From Achatina immaculata (lineage: Eukaryota > Mollusca > Gastropoda > Stylommatophora > Achatinidae): a stretch of DNA of 64,000 nucleotides. Position numbers and translations under genes: made by a program. This document shows positions 34,030-46,293 of this stretch, in pieces. The notes beneath the pieces are model-generated. The model had not been told where the DNA came from and did no database searches. It saw only the letters and a program-made list of their open reading frames with translations. Every line of letters begins with the position of its first letter. Within the stretch, counting starts at the first letter, position 1. The stretch is from the NCBI GenBank assembly GCA_009760885.1, contig CM019713.1:21646427-21710426 (forward strand), given 5' to 3'.

Positions 34030-37000
34030 TTTCATGGTATGCAGCTCTCACAGTACATACCTCCGATAGCACACAGCTCCCATAGTACACAGTTCACATA
34101 TTACACAGCTCCCATAGTACACAGTTCACATATTACACAGCTCTCATAGTACACAGTTCACATATTACACAGCTCTCATAGTACACAGCTCTAATAGTAT
34201 AGTACACGGTTCTCATAGCCCACAGCTCCCATAGTACACAGCTCTAATAGTATAGTACACGGTTCTCATAGCCCACAGCTCCCATAGTACACAGCTCTAA
34301 TGGTATACTACACAGTTCACATATTACACAGCTCCCATAGTACACAGCTCTAATAGTATAGTACACGGTTCTCATAGTACACATCTGTCATAGTACACAG
34401 CTCTCATAGTACACAGCTCTCATAGTACACAGTTGTCATAGTACACAGCTCTCATAGTACACAGCTGTCATAGTACACAGCTCTCATAGTACACAGCTCT
34501 CATAGTACACAACTCTCATAGTACACAGCTCTCATAGTACACAGATCCCATAGTACACAGCTCTCATAGTACACAGCTTTCATAGTACACAGCTCTAATA
34601 GTTCACAGCTCTCATAGTACACAGCTCTCATAGTACACAGCTCTCATAGTACACAGCTCTCATAGCACAAATCTCTCATAGTTCACAGCTCTCATAGCAC
34701 AAAACTCTCATAGTTCACAGCTCTCATAGCACAAAACTCTCATAGTTCACAGCTCTAATAGTACACAGATCCCATAGTACACAGCTGTCATAGTACACAG
34801 CTCTCATAGTACACAGATCCCATAGTACACAGCTCTCATAGTACACAGCTCTCATAGTACACAGATCCCATAGTACACAGCTCTCATAGTACACAATTCT
34901 CATAGTACACAGCTCTCATAGTACACAGCTCTCATAGTACACAGATCCCATAGTACACAGCTCTCATAGTACACAGATCCCATAGTACACAGCTCTCATA
35001 GTACACAGCTCTCATAGTACACAGATCCCAGAGTACACAGCTCTCATAGTACACAGCCCTCATAGTACACAGATCCCATAGTACACAGCTCTCATAGTAC
35101 ACAGATCCCATAGTATACAGCTCTCATAGTACACAGCTGTCATAGTACACAGCTCTCATAGTACACAGATCCCATAGTACACAGCTCTCATAGTACACAG
35201 CTCTCATAGTACACAGATCCCATAGTACACAGCTCTCATAGTACACAGCTCTCATAGTACACAGCTCTCATAGTACACAGATCCCATAGTACACAGCTCT
35301 CATAGTACACAGTTCCCATAGTACACAGCTCTCATAGTACACAGATCCCATAGTACACAACTCTCATTGTACACAGCTCTCATTGTACACAGCTCTCATA
35401 ATACACAACTCTCATAGTACACAGATCTCATAGTACACAGATCTCATAGTACACAGATCTCATAGTACACAGATCCCATAATACACAGCTGTCATAGTAC
35501 ACAGCTCTCATTGTACACAGCTCTCATAGTACACATATCCCATAGTACACAGCTTTCATAGTACACAGATCTCATAGTACACAGCTCTCATAGTACACAG
35601 ATCCCATAGTACACAGCTGTCATAGTACACAGATCTCATAGTACACAGATCTCATTGTACACAGCTCTCATAGTACACAGCTCTCATAGTACACAGCTGT
35701 CATAGTACACAGCTCTCATAGTACACAGCTGTCATAGTACACAGCTCCCATAGTACACAGCTCTCATAGTACACAGCTGTCATAGTATACAGCTGTCATA
35801 GTACACAGCTCTAGTAGTACACAGCTCTCATAGTACACAGCTCTCATAGTACACAGCTGTCATAGCCCACAGCTCTCATAGTACACAGTTCACATAGTAC
35901 ACAGCTCTCATAGTACACAGCTCTCATAGTACACAGCTCTCATAGTACACAGCTCCCATAGTTCACAGCTCTAATAGTTCACAGCTCTCATAGTACACAG
36001 CTCTCATAGTACACAGCTCTCATAGTACACAGCTCTCATAACACAAAGCTCTCATAGTTCTCAGCTCTCATAGCACAAAACTCTCATAGTTCACAGCTCT
36101 CATAGTACACAGATCCCATAGTACACAGATCCCATAGTACACAGCTCTCATAGTACACAGATCCCATAGTACACAGCTCTCATAGTACACAGCTCTCATA
36201 GTACACAGATCCCATAGTACACAGCTCTCATAGTACACAACTCTCATAGTACACAGCTCTCATAGTACACAGCTCTCATAGTACACAGATCCCATAGTAC
36301 ACAGCTCTCATAGTACACAGCTCTCATAGTACACAGCTCTAATAGTTCACAGCTCTCATAGTACACAGCTCCCATAGTACACAGCTCTCATAGTACACAG
36401 CTCTAATAGTACACAACTCTCATAGTTCACAGCTCTCATAGTACACAGATCCCATAGTACACAGCTGTCATAGTACACAGCTCTCATAGTACACAGCTCT
36501 CATAGTACACAGATCCCATAGTACACAGCTCTCATAGTACACAGCTATCATAGTACAGAGATCCCATAGTACACAGCTCTCATAGTACACAGCTGTCATA
36601 GTACACAGCTCTCATAGTACACAGATCCCATAGTACACAGCTCTCATAGTACACATATCCCATAGTACACAGCTCTCATAGTACACAGATCCCATAGTAC
36701 ACAACTCTCATTGTACACAGCTCTCATTGTACACAGCTCTCATAGTACACAGCTCTCATAGTACACAGATCTCATAGTACACAGATCTCATAGTACACAG
36801 ATCTCATAGTACACAACTCTCATAGTACACAGATCCCACAATACACAGCTCTCATAGTACACAGATCTCATAGTACACATATCCCATAGTACACAGCTCT
36901 CATAGTACACAGATCTCATAGTACACAGCTCTCATAGTACACAGATCCCATAGTACACAGCTGTCATAGTGCACAGCTCTCATAGTACACAGATCTCATT

Positions 37001-39320
37001 GTACACAGCTCTCATAATACACAGATCTCATTGTACACAGCTCTCATAGTACACAGATCCCATAGTACACAACTCTCATAGTACACAGCTCTCATAGTAC
37101 ACAGATCCCAGAGTACACAGCTCTCATAGTACACAGCCCTCATAGTACACAGATCCCATAGTACACAGCTCTCATAGTACACAGATCCCATAGTATACAG
37201 CTCTCATAGTACACAGCTGTCATAGTACACAGCTCTCATAGTACACAGATCCCATAGTACACAGCTCTCATAGTACACAGCTCTCATAGTACACAGATCC
37301 CATAGTACACAGCTCTCATAGTACACAGCTCTCATAGTACACAGCTCTCATAGTACACAGATCCCATAGTACACAGCTCTCATAGTACACAGTTCCCATA
37401 GTACACAGCTCTCATAGTACACAGATCCCATAGTACACAACTCTCATTGTACACAGCTCTCATTGTACACAGCTCTCATAATACACAACTCTCATAGTAC
37501 ACAGATCTCATAGTACACAGATCTCATAGTACACAGATCTCATAGTACACAGATCCCATAATACACAGCTGTCATAGTACACAGCTCTCATTGTACACAG
37601 CTCTCATAGTACACATATCCCATAGTACACAGCTTTCATAGTACACAGATCTCATAGTACACAGCTCTCATAGTACACAGATCCCATAGTACACAGCTGT
37701 CATAGTACACAGATCTCATAGTACACAGATCTCATTGTACACAGCTCTCATAGTACACAGCTCTCATAGTACACAGCTGTCATAGTACACAGCTCTCATA
37801 GTACACAGCTGTCATAGTACACAGCTCCCATAGTACACAGCTCTCATAGTACACAGCTGTCATAGTATACAGCTGTCATAGTACACAGCTCTAGTAGTAC
37901 ACAGCTCTCATAGTACACAGCTCTCATAGTACACAGCTGTCATAGCCCACAGCTCTCATAGTACACAGTTCACATAGTACACAGCTCTCATAGTACACAG
38001 CTCTCATAGTACACAGCTCTCATAGTACACAGCTCCCATAGTTCACAGCTCTAATAGTTCACAGCTCTCATAGTACACAGCTCTCATAGTACACAGCTCT
38101 CATAGTACACAGCTCTCATAACACAAAGCTCTCATAGTTCTCAGCTCTCATAGCACAAAACTCTCATAGTTCACAGCTCTCATAGTACACAGATCCCATA
38201 GTACACAGATCCCATAGTACACAGCTCTCATAGTACACAGATCCCATAGTACACAGCTCTCATAGTACACAGCTCTCATAGTACACAGATCCCATAGTAC
38301 ACAGCTCTCATAGTACACAACTCTCATAGTACACAGCTCTCATAGTACACAGCTCTCATAGTACACAGATCCCATAGTACACAGCTCTCATAGTACACAG
38401 CTCTCATAGTACACAGCTCTAATAGTTCACAGCTCTCATAGTACACAGCTCCCATAGTACACAGCTCTCATAGTACACAGCTCTAATAGTACACAACTCT
38501 CATAGTTCACAGCTCTCATAGTACACAGATCCCATAGTACACAGCTGTCATAGTACACAGCTCTCATAGTACACAGCTCTCATAGTACACAGATCCCATA
38601 GTACACAGCTCTCATAGTACACAGCTATCATAGTACAGAGATCCCATAGTACACAGCTCTCATAGTACACAGCTGTCATAGTACACAGCTCTCATAGTAC
38701 ACAGATCCCATAGTACACAGCTCTCATAGTACACATATCCCATAGTACACAGCTCTCATAGTACACAGATCCCATAGTACACAACTCTCATTGTACACAG
38801 CTCTCATTGTACACAGCTCTCATAGTACACAGCTCTCATAGTACACAGATCTCATAGTACACAGATCTCATAGTACACAGATCTCATAGTACACAACTCT
38901 CATAGTACACAGATCCCACAATACACAGCTCTCATAGTACACAGATCTCATAGTACACATATCCCATAGTACACAGCTCTCATAGTACACAGATCTCATA
39001 GTACACAGCTCTCATAGTACACAGATCCCATAGTACACAGCTGTCATAGTGCACAGCTCTCATAGTACACAGATCTCATTGTACACAGCTCTCATAATAC
39101 ACAGATCTCATTGTACACAGCTCTCATAGTACACAGATCCCATAGTACACAACTCTCATAGTACACAGCTCTCATTGTACACAGCTCTCATAGTACACAG
39201 ATCTCATAGTACACAGATCTCATTGTACACAGCTCTCATAGTACACAGATCCCATAGTACACAACTCTCATTGTACACAGCTCTCATTGTACACAGCTCT
39301 CATAGTACACAGCTGTCATA
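34030..39320. repeat. 16-bp satellite, about 330 units, 5.3 kb
   Basis: The unit is TAGTACACAGCTCTCA, with ATCCCA, CTGTCA, ATCTCA and TTGTACAC variants. Its left end (34,030-34,330) is more diverged. Within it, about 35,000-37,080 and 37,080-39,160 repeat the same order of variants with an offset of 2,080 bp, exactly 130 units (CCCAGAGTACACAG at 35,028 and 37,108). No open frame longer than about 60 codons crosses it, since 16 is not a multiple of three. Confidence 0.97.
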
Positions 39321-39371
39321 ATGAAAATACTTTTTTTTTAATTTAAAAACAACAACAAAAACAAAACTGGT
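39321..39371. other. T-run and A-rich junction
   Basis: A T-run at 39,332-39,340 followed by AAACAACAACAAAAACAAAA between two arrays. It could be a retroposon tail, but no element body is recognised. Confidence 0.4.
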
Positions 39372-39880
39372 GAGTTCTGGCAATTTCTGTACTACCCGAG
39401 AGTTTACAACAGTCAAAGTGGCAACTTCTGTTCTATCCGTAACTTTACAACAGTCAAACAGGCAACTTCTGTTCTATCCGTAACTTTACAACAGTCAAAC
39501 AGTCAATTTCTGTTCTACCCGAGAGTTTACAACAGTCAAACAGTCAATTTCTGTTCTATCCGTAACTTTACAACAGTCAAACAGTCAATTTCTGTTCTAT
39601 CCGTAACTTTACAACAGTCAAACAGTCAATTTCTGTTCTATTCGTAACTTTACAACAGTCAAACAGTCAATTTCTGTTCTATCCGTAACTTTACAACAGT
39701 CAAACAGTCAATTTCTGTTCTACCCGAGACTTTACAACAGTCAAACAGTCAACTTCTGTTCTACCCGAGACTTTACAACAGTCAAACAGTCAACTTCTGT
39801 TCTACCCGAGACTTTACAACAGTCAAACAGTCAACTTCTGTTCTGCCCGAAACTTTACAACAGTCAAACAGTCATTACCA
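39372..39880. repeat. 41-bp tandem array, about 12 units
   Basis: The unit contains CAATTTCTGTTCTATCCGTA and ACTTTACAACAGTCAAACAG. A CTACCCGAGAC variant is concentrated at the right end. Confidence 0.93.
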
Positions 39881-40014
39881 AAATAAAAATGTTCCACTGT
39901 TTGTTTCTGTATCAATCCACGTTCAATAACTCTCCAGTATCAGATGGGCGGGGCTGTAGTCAAGTGATATCAGTGAAGTTATGTTAATGACGATAATTTG
40001 TCGGTGACTGTGCT

Positions 40015-40262
40015 GCACAGAATAAGGAGTCAGTGTGTGGAGATGTCTGTAGAGAATAAGGAGTCAGTGTGTGGAGGTGTCTGTAGAGAATAGGGAGTCA
40101 GTGTGTGGAGGTGTCTGTAGAGAATAAGGAGTCAGTGTGTGGAGGTGTCTGTAGAGAATAAGGAGTCAGTGTGTGGAGGTGTCTGTAGAGAATAGGGAGT
40201 CAGTGTGTGGAGGTGTCTGTAGAGAATAAGGAGTCAGTGTGTGGAGGTGTCTGCACAGAATG
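40015..40262. repeat. 34-bp tandem repeat, about 7 units
   Basis: The unit contains CTGTAGAGAATAAGGAGTCA and GTGTGTGGAGGTGT. CTGTAG occurs at 40,081 and 40,115. Confidence 0.93.
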
Positions 40263-40600
40263 ACACAAAGTAACGTTCAGAGAAAGTTAAAATTTAGCAA
40301 ATGGTTGATGTTTTTTTAGATCGATAACACAGTCAAAATCGATATATCCACCTAGGTGATCTGAGCCCTTTCATTCTTGCTAAATACGAACTTAAGAAGA
40401 GAATATGATTGATCACTGATCGTCTACTTCAAGCCATAGAACCTGGTTATGAATTGAACTAATTCACGTGTAATTCTATTGATATCTTTAAACTTTCCAA
40501 ACCTATATCTGACAATCAGTTTACTGACCGATATTCCCATGATGTTATGTATTCAGTGAATGAAAGTTGTCAATGTTTATTACAGTCCTCTCCTGTCAAT
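40263..40600. other. Unique spacer, nothing recognised
   Basis: AT-rich with no tandem structure. The start of the open frames at 40,547-40,567 lies here but gives no recognisable N-terminus. Confidence 0.5.
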
Positions 40601-40604
40601 CATT

Positions 40605-40910
40605 GTCATATCATTCAGTTCCATCAATCATCATCATCAGTTACATCCATCCACCAGTCATCATCATCATCATCATCATTGTCAATTCCATTTATCCAAC
40701 AATTATCATCATCATCAATTCCATCAATCCATCCGCCATCATCATCATCATCATCGTCATCATCATCATCATCCGTTCCATCCACCAATCATCATCACCA
40801 GTTCCATCAATCCATCAATCATCATCATCATCATCATCATCATTTCCATCCATTCACCAATCATCATCATCATCATCAGTTCCATCCATCCATCAATCAT
40901 CTAATATTAC
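40605..40910 (+). repeat. (ATC)n array interspersed with CCATCAATC blocks
   Basis: ATC runs alternate with CCATCAATCC-like words. All three plus frames are open (poly-Ser, poly-His and poly-Ile readings), a direct sign that open frames here do not indicate coding. Confidence 0.9.
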
Positions 40911-41332
40911 TGGGGATGTTATTTCTTTATACATACTTCACTTCTGTTATATTTTATGGCAAGCTTTCGTAATATGTGCACAACATGTAAAATATATATA
41001 GGATTATATTGTGAAATAAAAAGCAGCCATTTATCTCACAAAACAAGCCACACTGGAAATAGGATACTAGCAACGATAAAATAGAAGTGAAAAGTATATA
41101 GTGAGAAACAGACATTAGGAAGAAACAGACATTAGGAAGAAACAGACATTAGGAAGTTATGAGAGAGACACACACTTTATACTGAGGTGGTGATTTACAG
41201 GTGCATAGATCAATACAGGCGGGACTGATTTATTGCCAGAATTCAAAGGTAGATAAAAAACAGATAAAAAGACGAAGAATAATTATCATTATGAGAAGTC
41301 TAGATACACTTCCAGCTTATCACACGTAACAT

Positions 41333-41335
<3 letters not shown>
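40911..41335. other. Unique spacer with a short 17-bp triplet
   Basis: Contains AGAAACAGACATTAGGA three times at about 41,103-41,156. Otherwise nothing is recognised. Confidence 0.55.

Positions 41336-41364
<29 letters not shown>
41336..41364 (+). repeat. (TC)n tract
   Basis: A pure TC run directly left of the CR1/L2-like LINE fragment. Confidence 0.95.
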
Positions 41365-41365
<1 letters not shown>

Positions 41366-41366
<1 letters not shown>

Positions 41367-42055
41367 GAGCAGTAAAGCTTATTAGTACAAAGATCAAGCA
41401 CAAACAACTAATCATCACAAACGTATCAAAATACTACCTCTTAAGAACAGGTTCCTCTTCAACAAAGCCAAGTTAGTACATCAAATTCTTTCACGGCATG
41501 CCCCGCCTTATCTATGGAACCTGTTTAAATTTAGCCCAAAGTGCAGCCAACGCTTGAACAACATATGTCTTCCAAAACCTAGACTTGATCTTTACAAGAA
41601 AAGCTTTACTTATTCTGCTGCTCATCTTTGGAATACCCTCCCATCCTATATAAAAAATATTATACTCCTTCCTACAACTACAAGCTTTCCCAATATCTAT
41701 TTGATGTCGACTACATGCCTCCATGAATTATAGAACTTAAAAGTTATCTTAAGCTGCTCTTACAGACACCAAATACAATTAATTGTTTTCTGAATAGTCC
41801 CCAAAATGTTGTTTAGTAGACAGTCATTTATAATGTATGTAGTTACTTCTGTACTGAGTGAATGTTTAAGAGCGAAACGTAAATGTTATATTTTATTTTA
41901 TGTCTCTCAGCTTCAATGTTAGTTATGTTTGTTATATGAACAGCATATTTGTAGAATGTCTGGAATAGAGTGAAAGATGTATGATAAAGGGCAGAATGTC
42001 AGACGGGCCTGCGTGCCCAATTCTTCACCCTTTTGAAATAAAGATCAATCAATCA
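41366..42055 (+). mobile_element. CR1/L2-like LINE (family IV): RT C-terminus, 3' UTR and (ATCA)n tail
   Basis: The plus-strand frame from about 41,413 reads KRIKILPLKNRFLFNKAKLV, then HQILSRHAPPYLWNLF, then LPKPRLDLYKKSF and TYSAAHLWNTLPSYIKN, ending at a TAG near 41,730. The order APPYL, then P.PR.D..KKSF, then AA.LWN.LP is the usual carboxyl end of CR1/L2/Jockey-type ORF2 proteins. The 3' UTR carries GGGCAGAATGTCAGACGGGC and AATAAAGATCAATCAATC. Upstream CGAGCAGTAAAGCTTATT may be the preceding segment in another frame. There is no RT palm, so this is a 5'-truncated copy. A near-identical copy is at 54,524-55,115. Confidence 0.85.
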
Positions 42056-42056
42056 A

Positions 42057-42115
<59 letters not shown>
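42056..42115 (+). repeat. (TC)n tract after the LINE tail
   Basis: An almost pure TC run with one TTTC interruption, directly following (ATCA)n. Confidence 0.95.
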
Positions 42116-42118
<3 letters not shown>

Positions 42119-42439
42119 GTTACAGTTTCTCATGTGCCTGAGTTTGATATATGCCAAAAACTTCTAGAAGAAAGGCAGGCAGTTGCTGGTTTATAGATTC
42201 CGTGTCTCAGACTTCAGCATCTACTTGACCAAGTTTTACCTTCAAAAGTAAGCAGATGTTTGTATGTAGGGGTGAAAGAGGGAGGGGGATAGTGAGTAGA
42301 GATGTTTTATACAATGTCATGTCCTGGGACCTGTCAGTTGTGCAGAGTTAGCAGAGTTAGTGCTGGAACCTGTTAGTTGTGCAGAGTTAGCAGAGTTAGT
42401 GCTGGGATCTGTTATTTGTACAGAGTTAGTGTTGGGATC
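42116..42439. other. Spacer with a short GCAGAGTTAG repeat
   Basis: Three degenerate units with GAACCTGTTAGTTGTGCAGA and GTTAGCAGAGTTAGTGCTGG at about 42,328-42,440. No gene is seen. Confidence 0.6.
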
Positions 42440-42605
42440 TGTCAATTATAGAATCTCCATAGCTTCTTTAGTTGTCTTATTTTTTGAAGAGCGATAGATG
42501 TCCTCCTTCTATTTTCCCTCATTGTATCTTCCTACTTAGTTAATAATGATCCAAAATATTCAAAGCTCTCCACCTTCATACATGCTGCTTCATATAGCTT
42601 TACCA
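42440..42605 (-). pseudogene. LINE thumb fragment (family III)
   Basis: The minus frame reads KVESFEYFGSLLTK, then a stop, then EDTMRENRRRTSIALQKI. It matches the family at the right edge of the window (SFEYLGSL, then a frameshifted GDTMREIKR at 63,930-64,000). The upstream LINE sequence is replaced by the TAC array, whose poly-Val reading is in frame with the fragment. That makes a 323-codon open frame (42,532-43,503) which is not a real protein. Confidence 0.8.
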
Positions 42606-42607
42606 TA

Positions 42608-42663
<56 letters not shown>

Positions 42664-42935
42664 AAATACTACTAATACTGCTACTACTACTACTACTGCA
42701 CCTACTACTACTGCTACTATAACTACTACTAGTACTACTATTACTACTACTACTAATACTGCTACTACTACTGCACCTACTGCTACTGTTACTATAACTA
42801 CTACTACTACTACTAATACTACTACTACTACTGCACCTACTACTACTATTACTACTACTACTACTACTACTACTACTACGACTACTACTACTACTACTAC
42901 TGCTACTGCTACTGCAACTGCTACTACTACTACTA

Positions 42936-42967
<32 letters not shown>

Positions 42968-43006
42968 GCTACTGCAACTACTACTACTACTACTACTGCT
43001 ACTACA

Positions 43007-43039
<33 letters not shown>

Positions 43040-43049
43040 GCTGCTACTG

Positions 43050-43081
<32 letters not shown>

Positions 43082-43082
43082 G

Positions 43083-43114
<32 letters not shown>

Positions 43115-43160
43115 GCACCTACTACTACTACTACTACTACTACTGCTACTACTACTACTG

Positions 43161-43198
<38 letters not shown>

Positions 43199-43342
43199 GC
43201 TACTGCAACTACTACTACTACTACTATTACTACTACTGCACCTACTACTACTACTACTATTACTACTACTACTACTACTACTGCTACTGCTACTACTACT
43301 ACTACTATTACTACTACTGCACCTACTACTACTACTACTACA

Positions 43343-43378
<36 letters not shown>

Positions 43379-43382
43379 ATCA
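42606..43382. repeat. 780-bp (TAC)n array with GCT, GCA and ATT interruptions
   Basis: Dominated by ACTACTACT with recurring GCACCTACTACT and GCTACTGCAACT words that form looser higher-order repeats. Confidence 0.96.
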
Positions 43383-43559
43383 TGTAACTAGGATCATACA
43401 GTATTAACATTTTTGTTGGCGATGAGTACAGAAATAACAAGGGGTTAACTGATGCAGATGAGTGAGTGGGTGAGTGAGTGAGTGAGTGAGTGAGTGAGCA
43501 CAAAAGAAGACAACATGGTCGATGAACAAAGAAAGGAATGGAAAACCAAAATAGGCACT
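43383..43559. other. Spacer with (GAGT)n
   Basis: GAGT runs about nine times at 43,463-43,499. The flanking sequence is unique. Confidence 0.7.
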
Positions 43560-43810
43560 GTCAGCACGGAAGAAGTGTCATTTTTGTCACCAAGAAAGCA
43601 GTGTCAACATGCAGGAAGCATCGATACACAAAAAGTATCGATGCTGTCAACGTGCAGGAAGTATATATTTTATCAACATGCAGGAAGTATCGATACAGTC
43701 AATATACAAAAAGTATCAACACCGTCAAAACACAGGAGGTATCGATATTGTCAAAATATTGGAGGTATCGATATTAGAAACAGACAAGAAGTGTCAATAT
43801 AATCAGCATA
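43560..43810. repeat. 27-bp degenerate repeat
   Basis: Units combine CAGGAAGTATCGATA with TGTCAACATG-type spacers. It grades into the 26-bp array to the right and is probably its diverged edge. All three plus frames are partly open and encode only periodic text. Confidence 0.8.
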
Positions 43811-44098
43811 CATACAGAGCGAATGTCATCAGCACACATGCAGTGTCAGTATAATCAACACACAGAAAATATCAATATAATCAACACACATACAGTGTCA
43901 GTATAATCAACACACAGAAAGTATCAATATAATCAACACACAGAAAGTGTTAATATAATCAACACACAGAAAGTGTCAATATAATCAACACACAGAAAGT
44001 ATCAATATAATCAACACACAGAAAGTATCAATATAATCAACACACAGAAAGTATCAATATAATCAACACACAGAAAGTATCAATATAATCAACACACA
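43811..44098. repeat. 26-bp array, block 1
   Basis: The unit is AATCAACACACAGAAAGTAT plus CAATAT (43,931 and 43,957). The same array resumes at 45,119-45,527 and 47,276-47,651, so two LINE relics split one satellite. Confidence 0.93.
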
Positions 44099-45119
44099 GT
44101 ATGCAGGAAACTCTCTACTGTAGAGACCAACTCCTTCAGATCATCAGAGGAAGACCCCCCACCCCTTTTCAGATAAGTGTTTCGGCCCTATTAAACCCCT
44201 GACACTCTAAAGGTTGGCCCCTCTGGGTCATGACTCCCAGAAGTCTTGTGAGTTGTTGCTTTTTTTGTCCCGGGATTGAATCCATGATCTTCCAGTTGGC
44301 GCTGCACGTTGAAGTGTATCTTTAACGATTTAGATAAGCAGGACTGATATTGGTTGCTATAAACGAAATTATTTGTGTTCTCAATGCTTATTTCTCATAC
44401 TCCACAGCCAGCATGAGGCCTTTTCTGCTATTTCTGAAAGGCTTTTCAATGCCCTTGCTCTTGCTTGTTATGCCCTGTTGCTTACATAGGTCATATGCTG
44501 ATGTTGCTACGAATCCTCTTGCTCCCACTTCTACAGCTATCACTTTTTCCCTGACTCCTGCCTCAGTTGCTTGACCAGGTCATTGTACTTCTCACATTTG
44601 AACAGATGTTGCTCCTCTATTCTTGTTTCATACGGAACCGTAAGCTCGATCACTACTAGTTCCTATTTTTCTATGGAGTACACTACAATGTCCGGTCGCA
44701 TTCCTGTGTTCTTGATGGCAGTCGGGTATTCTCTTCTTCCTGGCAGGTCCGCTGTCACATCCCAGTCATTTCCGCCATCTAGCAGTGACGGTAAGGGAAT
44801 GTCCCTGATTTCAATATTCAATGTTGTACCAGCGCCTATGAAGTATTTAGGTGGGACCTCAACTCTTTTGCTGTTATTTCCTTGATCTTTTTGCCCTGTC
44901 TACAATGGCTACTAGTTCCTGCAGCACTCTGTTGTGTCGCCAGGTGTAGCGTCTTTGACCTAATGATACTCTACATGCTGACAGCACATGTTCCAATGTT
45001 TGCTTTTCGTTAAAGAGAGGGCACTTTGTGTCTTCTGATACATCCGATTTGTGTACGTTGGAGCCTGTAGGCAGAAAGTCATACGTAGCTCTGATGATGA
45101 AAGAGAGTCTCAAGGGTGC
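44099..45119 (-). pseudogene. LINE (family V): zinc knuckle plus restriction-like nuclease C-terminus and 3' UTR
   Basis: Read from the right on the minus strand: LRLSFIIRATYDFLPTGSNV, then CPLFNEKQTLEHVLSAC, then RRYTWRHNRVLQELV, TAA, then DWDVTADLPGRREYPTAI, RPDIVVYSIEK, TAG, ELVVIELTVPYETRIEE, KYNDLVKQLRQE and VEVGARGFVATSAYDL. The first block matches a C-x2-C-x8-H-x4-C knuckle in which the second Cys is Phe. RPDIV...IELTVP.E...KY resembles the PD-(D/E)XK restriction-like endonuclease at the C-terminus of R2/NeSL/HERO-type LINEs; that assignment is inference. Stops and frameshifts break it. The RT is absent (5' truncation). The 3' UTR contains GGGCCGAAACACTTATCTGA and ends at TATGCAGG on the plus strand without poly-A. 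Confidence 0.78.
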
Positions 45120-45527
45120 CACAGAAAGTATCAATATAATCAACACACAGGAAATATCAATATAATCAACACACATATAGTGTCAAAATAATCAACACAC
45201 AGGAAGTATCAATATAATCAATACACAGGAAGTATCAATAAAATCAACACAAAGTATCAATATAATCAACACACAGGAAGTATCAATATAATCAACACAC
45301 AGGATGTATGAATACAGTCAACACACAAAAGTATCAATATAATAAAAAAGCAGAAAGTATCAATGTACTCAACACCCAGAAATTATCAATATAATCACCA
45401 TACAGAAAGTATCAATATAACCACCACACAGAAAGTATCAATATAATCAACACACAGGAAGTATCAATATAATCAACACACAGGAAGTATCAATATAATC
45501 AACACACAGGAAGTATCAATATAATCA
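45119..45527. repeat. 26-bp array, block 2
   Basis: Continuation of AATCAACACACAGGAAGTAT plus CAATAT. Most units here have GGAAGTAT where block 3 has GAAAGTGT. Confidence 0.92.
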
Positions 45528-45726
45528 ACGCCTACAGATAGTAAAGAACATCTACTAACAACAAAGGGCAGCAGCACTAAGAGTGCAGAAGAGCATCAGT
45601 GAGTTCCAACAAATAAAAAGAAGTGTGAAACAAGGATGTGTTCTGTCTGCACACCTCTTCTCTACATTCAGCGAAATAATTATGAGAGAAGTCAAGAAAA
45701 AAATAGGCAGAGTAAAGATTGGAGGG

Positions 45727-46005
45727 AGGAAAGTACACAACATCAGACATGCAGGTGAGACAGTGCTGATAGTAGAGAGTAGGAAAGTACACAACATCAG
45801 ACGTGCAGGTGAGACAGTGCTGATAGTAGAGAGTAGGAAAGTACTCAACATCAGACGTGCAGGTGAGACAGTGCTGATAGTAGAGAGTAGGAAAGTACTC
45901 AACATCAGACGTGCAGGTGAGACAGTGCTGATAGTAGAGAGTAGGAAAGTACACAACATCAGACACGCAGGTGAGACAGTGCTGATAGTAGAGAGTAGGA
46001 AAGTC
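45727..46005 (+). repeat. 54-bp repeat (5 units) from the RT YADD-box region
   Basis: AGGAAAGTACACAACATCAG starts at 45,727, 45,781, 45,835 and onward every 54 bp, with a partial sixth unit at 45,997. The translated unit is RKVHNIR(H/R)AGETVLIVES. The corresponding intact LINE text would have YADDT where this has HAGET or RAGET. Confidence 0.93.
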
Positions 46006-46293
46006 TTACAGGAACTCCCTGACAGAGTCACAGAAGAAAGTGCAAGAAACTTTGAATACCAATAACAAGGAAGTAAAGATCATATAGAAAAGAAGAATAC
46101 CACAACGGAATTAAAGTGCAGGGTAAGATATTAGGACAGAGCAATGTAAACAAATATTTAGATACAGTCATAACATCTGAGGACAGGTGCACCGAAGAAA
46201 TCAGAACCAGGATAGCAGTGGCAAAGACAGCTTTTCGAAAAATGTAGAACATATTAACAAATCAAAGACGTCATTGGAAATAAGAAAGAGAGT

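Noticed and set aside
34030..39320. Telomeric or known centromeric repeat
   Set aside because: The 16-bp unit TAGTACACAGCTCTCA is not TTAGGG-like and matches no centromeric satellite I know. No position evidence is available.
41512..41724. Minus-strand 70-codon frame, and its twin at 54,560-54,745
   Set aside because: They are antisense shadows of the LINE C-terminus (AAHLWNTLP) on the plus strand.
42532..43503. 323-codon minus-strand frame, mostly Val, as a membrane protein
   Set aside because: It reads a TAC array and continues into a decayed LINE thumb (KVESFEYFGSLLTK). The hydrophobicity is a consequence of the trinucleotide.
44350..44885. Plus-strand frames of 74 and 104 codons
   Set aside because: They are antisense to the minus-strand family V LINE nuclease region, whose motifs are recognisable in the other direction.
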